A stretch of DNA of 5,360 bases from Ekhidna sp. (GTDB lineage Bacteria > Bacteroidota > Bacteroidia > Cytophagales > Cyclobacteriaceae): assembly GCA_013214445.1 (NCBI GenBank), contig JABSPG010000317.1:1-5360 (forward strand), written 5' to 3'. The notes under the pieces were generated by a model. That model did no database searches, was not told the origin of the DNA, and worked only from the letters and a program-made list of their open reading frames with translations. The first letter of the stretch is position 1; every line of letters begins with the position of its first letter. Position numbers and translations under genes: made by a program. This document shows, piece after piece, positions 1 to 5,360 of the stretch.

Positions 1-8
1 ATAGACAT

Positions 9-41
9 AAAAAAACCCTGACTCGAAAAGAACCAGGGTTT
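9..41 (-). terminator. Intrinsic terminator after rpmB
   Basis: An 8-bp perfect stem, AAACCCTG (41-34 read on the minus strand) with CAGGGTTT (20-13), encloses a 13-nt loop and runs into seven consecutive T on the minus strand (15-9). It lies 22 nt past the rpmB stop and is oriented to end minus-strand transcription. On the plus strand the stem is followed by only three T and then mixed sequence, so bidirectional activity is not well supported. Confidence 0.88.
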
Positions 42-63
42 CATAAATTTCTTCAATCAAAAA

Positions 64-303
64 TCATTTGATCACCATTCCATTTGCTCGAGCCTTCTTG
101 AGCACTGCAGTGATACCATTCTTATTGATAGTTCTTAAAGCTGAAGTAGATACCTTCAATGTGATCCAAGCATCTTCCTCAGGGATGTAAAATCTTTTCT
201 TTTGAAGATTAGGGTTGAATCTTCTTTTGGTTTTATTATTAGCGTGAGAGACGTTGTTTCCTACTTGAGGTCTCTTTCCGGTTATATCACAAACTTTTGA
301 CAT
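64..303 (-). CDS. rpmB: 50S ribosomal protein L28
   Basis: This gene encodes a small basic protein of the large ribosomal subunit. The 79-residue product has the usual bacterial L28 length (about 78). It opens with the typical MSKVCDITGK block, followed by GNNVSHANNKTKRRF (residues 15-29), in which the SHANNKTKR core is the family hallmark. The conserved C-terminal helix block VSTSALRTINKNGI is at 51-64. Only one cysteine (C5) is present, so this is the zinc-free form without paired CxxC motifs. The start at 303 gives the canonical N-terminus. The upstream leader lacks a clear Shine-Dalgarno sequence, which is normal for Bacteroidota. It lies 60 bp downstream of the small cysteine protein gene on the same strand and has its own promoter candidate. 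In many Bacteroidota rpmB is followed by rpmG and a DUF4295 gene; here a terminator follows directly, and what lies beyond is outside the window. Identification is essentially certain. Confidence 0.98.
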   Translation of the reverse strand: MSKVCDITGKRPQVGNNVSHANNKTKRRFNPNLQKKRFYIPEEDAWITLKVSTSALRTINKNGITAVLKKARANGMVIK

Positions 304-332
304 CTTTCTATCCCGTTTTCAAAAATGGAGTG

Positions 333-363
333 CAAATATCGGGATTTCAATGCAATATGCAAA
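333..363 (-). promoter_or_regulatory. Candidate Bacteroidota promoter for rpmB
   Basis: Read on the minus strand, TTTG (363-360), a 19-nt spacer and GATATTTG (340-333) match the Bacteroidota primary-sigma consensus TTTG-N19/21-TAnnTTTG with one mismatch in the -7 element. Transcription would begin near 326-328, leaving a leader of about 22-25 nt. The -33 element begins one base after the stop codon of the small cysteine protein gene, so rpmB could be transcribed independently of it. This is pattern matching only. Confidence 0.5.
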
Positions 364-504
364 CTATTGCTGAACATTTTCATGATTATATGGGCAGTGT
401 AAACAGCCATTGCCGCAACAGTAGCCTCTTTTCTTGTGAAACTGCTCAGTAAACACCATCAGGCCATTTTCATTAATGTAATAATCTCCGGGTTCTAACT
501 GCAT
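364..504 (-). CDS. DUF5522-type small cysteine-rich protein
   Basis: This is a 46-residue open frame with ATG at 504-502 and TAG at 366-364. The N-terminal part (EPGDYYINENGLMVFTE, residues 4-20) leads into GYCCGNGCLHCPY at 27-39, containing the clustered cysteines C29, C30, C34 and C37 plus H36. From memory, this matches the DUF5522 family of very short Bacteroidota proteins, whose signature is a YCCxxGCxHCPY-like motif after a 'G-F-M-V-F-T-E-x-(Y/F)-H' stretch. The related CCGxGCxxC arrangement of oxidoreductase-like domains (OXLD1 type) is an alternative label. The cysteine cluster suggests metal or Fe-S binding, but the function is unknown. No other in-frame ATG is visible upstream before the divergent rocD start, so the short form is preferred. 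It lies 60 bp upstream of rpmB and is divergent from rocD. The protein is easily missed because of its length; conservation of the motif makes it convincing. Confidence 0.85.
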   Translation of the reverse strand: MQLEPGDYYINENGLMVFTEQFHKKRGYCCGNGCLHCPYNHENVQQ

Positions 505-510
505 TACTAA

Positions 511-541
511 TTGATACTGAATCCATAAATAGTTATCCTTG
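511..541 (+). promoter_or_regulatory. Candidate promoter for rocD
   Basis: TTG (511-513), a 20-nt spacer and TATCCTTG (534-541) fit the Bacteroidota consensus TTG-N19/21-TAnnTTTG with one mismatch in the -7 box. The predicted transcription start at about 546-548 leaves a leader of about 17-19 nt before the rocD ATG. No Shine-Dalgarno sequence is seen. The site lies in the 60-bp divergent intergenic region, whose minus-strand side must also carry or transmit the signal for the small cysteine protein gene; no good minus-strand promoter was recognised there. Confidence 0.45.
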
Positions 542-564
542 CAAAGAAAATAAACAGCAAAATT

Positions 565-1845
565 ATGGCAGAAATAAATACCCTATCCAGTGAACAATTA
601 ATGCACCTAGAAGACCAGCATGGTGCACACAATTATCATCCACTACCAGTAGTTCTATCAAAGGGAGAAGGTGTTTACATGTGGGATGTTGAAGGAAAGA
701 AGTACTTTGACTTTCTTTCTGCATATTCTGCCGTCAATCAAGGGCATTGTCATCCCAAAATAGTTGGAGAAATGGCCAATCAAGCTCAAAAATTGACGCT
801 GACCTCAAGAGCTTTCTACAATGACGTACTAGGTGAATACGAAAAATACATCACCGAGTATTTTGGATTCGACAAAGTGCTCCCGATGAATACAGGAGCC
901 GAAGCTGTAGAGACAGCTATCAAAATATGTCGTAAATGGGGGTATGAGAAAAAAGGGGTGGAAGAGAATAAAGGACAGATCATTGTCTTCGACCAAAATT
1001 TTCATGGTAGAACAACTACCATTATCTCCTTTTCTTCAGACGTAGATGCCAAAAAGAACTTTGGTCCTTATACACATGGTTTTATCAAGGTAACGTATAA
1101 TGACATAGACGCTTTAAGGGAAGCGTTTGAAGGTCAAAGTAACATCATTGGGGTATTGGCAGAGCCAATACAAGGAGAAGCTGGTGTTATGGTTCCTAAT
1201 GAATCCTTTTTGAAAGAAGTAGCTGCATTGTGTAAACAGAACGATGCACTTTTTATGGCAGATGAAATCCAAACAGGCATAGGTAGAACAGGGAGCTTAC
1301 TCGCCATTTGCGGTAACTGCTCGTGCGAAGGACATTGTGAGAAACAAGAATCTTACGTGACACCAGACATGCTGATTCTCGGCAAGGCCTTGTCAGGTGG
1401 AGTGTATCCAGTCTCGGCAGTACTGGCCAACAATGATGTGATGAATGTAATCACGCCTGGTACGCACGGTTCAACATTTGGTGGGAATCCTGTAGGCTCG
1501 GCTGTAGCAATGGTTGCGCTTGATGTCATCCGGGATGAAAAGTTGACTCAAAATGCCAGGAAATTAGGGGAAATCTTCAGAGACAGAATGAGAAACCTGA
1601 TCAATAAAACCGACTTAGTACAGCTAGTCAGAGGAAAAGGCCTTTTAAACGCTATTGTAATTAATGACAGCCCAAATAGCTCAACGGCTTGGGACATCTG
1701 CGTTCAGCTTAAAGAAAATGGACTTCTGGCAAAACCTACACATGGCAACATCATCCGATTTGCTCCGCCACTGGTGATGACTGAAGAGCAACTGCACGAA
1801 TGCTGCGATATTATCGAAAAGACGATCTTAGCTTTCGAAAAGTAG
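565..1845 (+). CDS. rocD: Ornithine--oxo-acid aminotransferase with Cys-rich insertion
   Basis: This PLP-dependent class III aminotransferase (EC 2.6.1.13) moves the delta-amino group of L-ornithine to 2-oxoglutarate, giving glutamate-5-semialdehyde and glutamate. It links arginine/ornithine breakdown to proline and glutamate and should be cytosolic. The 426-residue product follows the human/Bacillus OAT pattern throughout: GAHNYHPLPV (20-29), DFLSAYSAVNQGHCHP (49-64), NTGAEAVETA (109-118), R149 in FHGRT, E200 and E205 in AEPIQGEAG, D233 and Q236 in ADEIQTG (PLP contacts), Schiff-base lysine K274 in GKALSGG, HGSTFGGNP (301-309) and R398 in IIRFAPPL. By alignment from memory these correspond to human R180, E230, E235, D263, Q266, K292 and R413. 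It has an unusual 12-residue insertion around residues 249-261 with C249, C252, C254 and C258, just before the PLP lysine strand. The start at 565 keeps the usual short N-terminal lead; M13 is a less likely alternative. It appears monocistronic, between its own promoter candidate and a terminator. Confidence 0.96.
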   Translation: MAEINTLSSEQLMHLEDQHGAHNYHPLPVVLSKGEGVYMWDVEGKKYFDFLSAYSAVNQGHCHPKIVGEMANQAQKLTLTSRAFYNDVLGEYEKYITEYFGFDKVLPMNTGAEAVETAIKICRKWGYEKKGVEENKGQIIVFDQNFHGRTTTIISFSSDVDAKKNFGPYTHGFIKVTYNDIDALREAFEGQSNIIGVLAEPIQGEAGVMVPNESFLKEVAALCKQNDALFMADEIQTGIGRTGSLLAICGNCSCEGHCEKQESYVTPDMLILGKALSGGVYPVSAVLANNDVMNVITPGTHGSTFGGNPVGSAVAMVALDVIRDEKLTQNARKLGEIFRDRMRNLINKTDLVQLVRGKGLLNAIVINDSPNSSTAWDICVQLKENGLLAKPTHGNIIRFAPPLVMTEEQLHECCDIIEKTILAFEK

Positions 1846-1869
1846 GATAAATACAAAACCAATTTCTCT

Positions 1870-1902
1870 AAAAGCGAATGGCAGTTAGTCATTCGCTTTT
1901 TT
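1870..1902 (+). terminator. Intrinsic terminator after rocD
   Basis: An 11-bp perfect stem, AAAAGCGAATG (1870-1880) with CATTCGCTTTT (1890-1900), encloses a 9-nt loop and is followed by T through 1902, giving six consecutive T in all. It lies 24 nt beyond the rocD stop. Because the stem is flanked by A on the left and T on the right, it could also act weakly on the minus strand, but no minus-strand gene ends here. The next gene starts at 1914, leaving only 11 bases between the T-run and its ATG. Confidence 0.9.
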
Positions 1903-1913
1903 ACTTTTAGGAT

Positions 1914-3884
1914 ATGAGACTTCTAATTACCATCACCTTATTAGTTCTAGCCAACCAATCCTATTCGCAAGAATCAAAAATATCAAGCCTCAAAGCTCAA
2001 CTTTCCACTGCAACAGACTCAGCAAAAGTGCACCTGTATTGTGATCTATGTTATTATAACAGGTTTGTTTCCCAAGACTCAGCTTTGCACTATTGTGGCA
2101 AGGCAATTGAATTGGCTAAAAGCATAGACTACAAGAACGGAATTGCGCAGAGCTATAATGATACAGGAATCATCTTCCTCGATAGAATGGACACAGATAG
2201 TGCCCTAGCACTCTACCACAAGGCTGTTGAAATATGGGATTCTCTAGAAGACTCTGCCAGGGTAGCAGCGGTGTACAATAAAATAGGAATTACCTACCAA
2301 AAACTTGGGAAGCTAGACAGTGCGATATCCTATCAATTCAAATGCCTTGAGATCTACGAACAACTGGAATACGATATGGGAATCGCCCATTGTTACAATA
2401 ACATAGCTATTATCCTAAACAATCAAGAACAATATAAAGAGTCACTTAGCTATCATAAAAAATCACTAGCCATAAGGACGAGGATTAATCACCTCTCGGG
2501 CATTGCCGCCTCTTACGTGAATATTGGGAATATCTTTCATGGCATGAATAGATACGATAGCTCAGTATACTATTTCAAAAAGGGAGTCCCTTTTCTTGTT
2601 AAGCTTAATGCCAAAGAATACTTAGGTAGTACTTTCAACAATTTAGCCACCTCATATTTAGAAACCAGTCGGATTGATAGTGCCGAAAAATACCTTGAGA
2701 AGTCAGTTGAGATTAGAAAGGAGATAAATGATGTAGCTGGCTTGGTTAGCAACCAAAACAATCTAGGTACTATTTACTATCAGAAAAAACAATACACAAA
2801 ATCAAAAATAGTATTGGAGGAAGCCTTAGAAAATGCCAGGGCTCTTTCTATGAACTCAAGACTTTTTGAAATTCATAAATCTTTGATGCTGACATACGAG
2901 AAACTAAATGACTACAAATCAGCTCTTCGAAATGCGCAGCTTTTCAAGCAATATTCAGATTCAGTAAAAAACGAAAATTCTCTGGAAGTAATAGCCTCAT
3001 TAAAAACCCAGTACGAAACCGAGAAAAAAGAACAGCAAATCGCCCTGCAGGGGGCAGAAATCTCTGAACAGGAAGCTGAGCTTCAAAGGAGAAAAACGCT
3101 ACTTGTAGGTTCAGCACTTCTAATGGTCGTTATCATAGCGCTCGCATTTACACAACGTAGCAGGCTCAGGAAAAAACAACAGATCAGACTACAAGAAGAG
3201 AAGCTAAAGGCCAGAGAAGCAGAAATAAAGGCCACCATTTCTTCTCAGGAAAAAGAGCGAGCACGGTATGCACGTGATTTACATGATGGCTTTGGGCAAA
3301 TGATTTCAATCTTAAATATGAATCTCAAAAGCCTCGAAGACAGTGCGAAACCCGATGAGCGCCAAAAGGTCTTTGAGGCCTCCACAAAGGTTATTGACGA
3401 TATGTATAGTGAACTAAAAAGCATTTGCTTTGACCTAATGCCTCAGACTTTGATTAAACATGGACTAGCAAGTGCTTTGCAAGAGTTTGCCGAACGAGTC
3501 AATCAATCAGGTAAAATCACTCTAGAGTTAAATACATTCGGACTTGATAAAAGGTTATCAGAAGTTCAAGAAATTTCAATATACCGCATCTCACAAGAAT
3601 GGATAAATAACATCTTGAAGTACTCAGATGCAGAAAAAGTGACACTACAAATCACAAAAGACGAGAAGGAAATTACAATATTGATAGAGGATGATGGAAG
3701 TGGTTTTGAAAAAGAACGTTTGGTATCTGGGAAAGGTAATGGATGGAAAAACCTAAATACCCGTACCAATCTGATGAAAGGTGAGTTAGAACTTGAAACT
3801 GAAGTCGGAAAGAAAGGAAACGTACTCATCATAAATGCGCCAGCAATGGTTACGGTTCAGAAAGAAGATTTAGTACTTCAGTAG
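1914..3884 (+). CDS. TPR sensor histidine kinase (HisKA_3 family), complete
   Basis: This is a membrane-bound two-component sensor kinase of 656 residues. It begins with a signal peptide (about 1-18, hydrophobic LLITITLLVLA, probable cleavage after SYS). Eight TPR units follow with exact 40-residue spacing (about 34-354; the repeated aromatic/Asn positions fall at Y81, Y121, Y161, Y201, F241, Q281 and H321). A charged helix (about 362-392) leads to one transmembrane segment (about 396-413), a basic flank (RSRLRKK, cytoplasmic side) and a coiled coil (417-448). HisKA_3 carries phospho-acceptor H457 in ARDLHDGFGQ; the H-D-x-x-x-Q arrangement includes the DxxxQ phosphatase motif known from NarX-type kinases. 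The HATPase domain shows the N box (E562, N566), G1 box DDGSG (593-597) and G2-like GKGNGWKNLNTR (606-617). TPRs should be periplasmic, ATPase cytoplasmic; all key residues are present. The ligand is unknown. A LuxR/NarL-type response regulator is the expected partner but none is in the window. It is followed after 84 bp by a paralogue. Confidence 0.93.
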   Translation: MRLLITITLLVLANQSYSQESKISSLKAQLSTATDSAKVHLYCDLCYYNRFVSQDSALHYCGKAIELAKSIDYKNGIAQSYNDTGIIFLDRMDTDSALALYHKAVEIWDSLEDSARVAAVYNKIGITYQKLGKLDSAISYQFKCLEIYEQLEYDMGIAHCYNNIAIILNNQEQYKESLSYHKKSLAIRTRINHLSGIAASYVNIGNIFHGMNRYDSSVYYFKKGVPFLVKLNAKEYLGSTFNNLATSYLETSRIDSAEKYLEKSVEIRKEINDVAGLVSNQNNLGTIYYQKKQYTKSKIVLEEALENARALSMNSRLFEIHKSLMLTYEKLNDYKSALRNAQLFKQYSDSVKNENSLEVIASLKTQYETEKKEQQIALQGAEISEQEAELQRRKTLLVGSALLMVVIIALAFTQRSRLRKKQQIRLQEEKLKAREAEIKATISSQEKERARYARDLHDGFGQMISILNMNLKSLEDSAKPDERQKVFEASTKVIDDMYSELKSICFDLMPQTLIKHGLASALQEFAERVNQSGKITLELNTFGLDKRLSEVQEISIYRISQEWINNILKYSDAEKVTLQITKDEKEITILIEDDGSGFEKERLVSGKGNGWKNLNTRTNLMKGELELETEVGKKGNVLIINAPAMVTVQKEDLVLQ

Positions 3885-3968
3885 TTTGGTGCTAACATAG
3901 CAACCCAAATTCCTGGAAAAAGAACAGAATAAAGCAATTTGTTCCGAAGAAAATTTCATCTTAGATGT

Positions 3969-5360
3969 ATGAAAGGATTGGCCTACATCATTTTGGTTAG
4001 CCTAGTTACTGTTCTACACGCTAAAAAAAAAGAAATTGACAGTATCAAGACGCTTCTTCAAGCTCAAGATGGAGCTGAAAAGGCCATGTCCTTAAACGAG
4101 CTTTCTTGGTACTACAAGAATTCTGATGTCGATAGCTCCATATACTTTGCAGAACAAGCCCTTGCCATAGGCCAGGAAATTGAGTCCCAGGAATCTATAT
4201 CTTCAGCATATAATAATTTGGGAAGTGCATTCTCTGCTAAGGGTTCATTTGATACTGCTTTGCTTTTTCATCAAAAAGCATTTCAGCTAATAACAGCTAT
4301 GGGTGACTCATTGGCCATGGCTAACTCACTAAATAACCAAGGGATAGCCTATGATGAGCTAGGAATTTATGACAAATCATTGGATGCATACTTCCAATCT
4401 CTTAGGATCTATGAGGCAGTTAGCACTGATCCTTTTGATGTAGCTAAGGTCCTGGGGAACATAGGAATCGTCTACAAAAAGCAAAAAGAATATGACAAGG
4501 TATTGGAGTACTACCAAAAAGCGCTTTCCATCTATTTGGAAATCAACTCTGAATTCGGGATCATGGTCACTCAAGGTAATATTGGAAATGTCTTGCTGGC
4601 CAAAGGCGAATATGAAGAATCAATACCTTATTTCTTGAGAGCCATGGAGGGATATGAAAAAGCGGGCTATACAAGATATATCCCATATATGCTTTGCAAC
4701 ATTGGAGTTGCAAATGATAGCTTAGGAAATACCCAGAAGGCTAGAAAATTGTATTTGGAAGCTATAGACCAGCACACTAGCCAGGACAACAAATACGAAC
4801 TAGCTTATTCGTACCAAGCACTGGCTGCCAATTACAGAAAAACAAAAGAGTACCAAAATGCACTATCAGCATCTACCAATGCTATCAATCTGGCAGAGGA
4901 AATAAATGCACTTGAATGGCGGGTAAAAGGGCACTATGAACTAGGAAAAACCTACTTCGAGCTTGGTAGAGCAGCCGAAGCATATCAGCAAATGATGATG
5001 TATTCAAGACTCAACGATTCCTTATTTCAAACAAACAAAACGAAGCAGATATTTGAGCTCCAAACCCAATACGAAACGGAAAAAAAAGAACAGCAAATAA
5101 TACTTCAAGCAGCAGAATTAGAAGAGCAAGAAGCCATTCTCTCCAGAAATAGAATCGCGCTCATTTCGGCCATTTCAGCAATCTTCTTTTTACTAATAAT
5201 AGGGCTGCTCTGGAAAAATAGAGTAAAGAAGAAACAGCAAATCAAACTACAAGCTGAACGATTGAGAACGAGAGAGGCTGAAATAAATGCGACCATAGCA
5301 TCTCAGGAAAAAGAACGAGCCAGATATGCCAGAGATTTACATGATGGGTTCGGACAAATG
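3969..5360 (+). CDS. Second TPR sensor histidine kinase (HisKA_3), 3' truncated by window
   Basis: The frame opens at ATG 3969 and stays open to the last base (464 codons), so the C-terminal part lies outside the window. It has a signal peptide (MKGLAYIILVSLVTVLHA, 1-18), eight TPR units of about 40 residues (about 35-355), a charged helix (about 365-393), a transmembrane segment (about 396-415), a basic cytoplasmic flank (KNRVKKK) and a coiled coil. HisKA_3 starts with H458 in ARDLHDGFGQ; the window ends two residues after that GFG. A HATPase domain is expected next but not seen. It is a paralogue of the preceding kinase: residues 364-464 align without gaps to its residues 363-463 with 62 of 101 identical, while the TPRs are much more divergent. 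The overlapping ATG at 3965 gives only a short frame stopping at TAG, so 3969 is the start. No convincing promoter was found in the 84-bp gap, so co-transcription with the first kinase is plausible. A run of nine A at 4023-4031 lies in frame and encodes lysines. Confidence 0.9.
   Translation, partial: MKGLAYIILVSLVTVLHAKKKEIDSIKTLLQAQDGAEKAMSLNELSWYYKNSDVDSSIYFAEQALAIGQEIESQESISSAYNNLGSAFSAKGSFDTALLFHQKAFQLITAMGDSLAMANSLNNQGIAYDELGIYDKSLDAYFQSLRIYEAVSTDPFDVAKVLGNIGIVYKKQKEYDKVLEYYQKALSIYLEINSEFGIMVTQGNIGNVLLAKGEYEESIPYFLRAMEGYEKAGYTRYIPYMLCNIGVANDSLGNTQKARKLYLEAIDQHTSQDNKYELAYSYQALAANYRKTKEYQNALSASTNAINLAEEINALEWRVKGHYELGKTYFELGRAAEAYQQMMMYSRLNDSLFQTNKTKQIFELQTQYETEKKEQQIILQAAELEEQEAILSRNRIALISAISAIFFLLIIGLLWKNRVKKKQQIKLQAERLRTREAEINATIASQEKERARYARDLHDGFGQM

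Noticed and set aside
1704..1892. Reverse-strand open frame of 62 codons over the rocD 3' end and terminator
   Set aside because: It lies antisense to clearly coding rocD sequence, runs through the terminator hairpin and shows no recognisable protein features.
2570..2761. Reverse-strand open frame within the first kinase
   Set aside because: Antisense to well-formed TPR repeats with exact 40-residue periodicity; composition is that of a complement of a helical coding region.
3566..3832. Reverse-strand open frame of 88 codons in the kinase ATPase domain
   Set aside because: Antisense to conserved N, G1 and G2 boxes; Ser/Phe-rich translation typical of shadow frames.
3885..3968. Possible promoter in the gap between the kinases (TTTG at 3885)
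   Set aside because: No -7 element close to TAnnTTTG occurs at the right spacing; the best candidate has only about five of eight matches.
3954..3974. Small inverted repeat TTTCAT...ATGAAA overlapping the second kinase start codon
   Set aside because: Six AT-rich pairs with a 9-nt loop are too weak to claim a translational switch; likely chance in AT-rich DNA.
4023..4031. Run of nine A near the 5' end of the second kinase, a possible slippage or phase-variation tract
   Set aside because: The frame is intact and AAA lysine codons are common in this AT-rich genome; a single short tract without other evidence is not enough.
4377..4574. Reverse-strand open frame in the second kinase TPR region
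   Set aside because: The forward frame is uninterrupted and encodes regular TPR units; no independent support for the reverse frame.
5105..5296. Reverse-strand open frame over the second kinase membrane segment
   Set aside because: Hydrophobic stretch is simply the complement of the forward transmembrane/coiled-coil coding sequence.

Overview
The window looks like a chromosomal piece of a Bacteroidota genome, most likely a marine or soil Cytophagales-type bacterium. Supporting signs are the AT-rich composition, start codons without Shine-Dalgarno sequences, promoter candidates of the TTG-N19/20-TAnnTTTG type, a DUF5522-type small cysteine protein, and TPR-fused HisKA_3 sensor kinases of a kind common in this phylum. 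The assignment to an order is an inference; no 16S or other decisive marker is present.

Layout. Positions 1-504 are read on the minus strand: a 46-residue CCGxGCxHCPY protein (364-504), then rpmB for ribosomal protein L28 (64-303), closed by a strong intrinsic terminator (9-41). A 60-bp divergent intergenic region (505-564) separates these from rocD (565-1845, plus), an ornithine aminotransferase very close to the classical enzyme family but carrying a 12-residue cysteine-rich insertion. rocD ends in its own terminator (1870-1902). Only 11 bases after the T-run starts the first of two tandem, paralogous, membrane-bound TPR sensor histidine kinases (1914-3884, complete, 656 aa). The second (3969 to beyond 5360) is cut by the window edge just after its phospho-acceptor histidine.

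How the parts relate. The left part is housekeeping (ribosome, ornithine/glutamate/proline interconversion). The right part is a two-gene signalling cluster: each kinase has a signal peptide, eight TPR units of about 40 residues predicted to lie in the periplasm, a charged pre-membrane helix, one transmembrane segment, a cytoplasmic coiled coil and a HisKA_3 dimerisation domain with an H-D-x-x-x-Q motif. The two copies are almost colinear without gaps. The segments on both sides of the membrane are strongly conserved, whereas the TPRs and the membrane helix itself have diverged, which suggests duplicated receptors with different inputs and a common output. No response regulator is visible inside the window; LuxR/NarL-type partners would be expected nearby. 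I see no mobile element, CRISPR array, tRNA or rRNA, and no evidence for a wholly new system; the duplicated receptor kinases and the RocD insertion are the most notable items.
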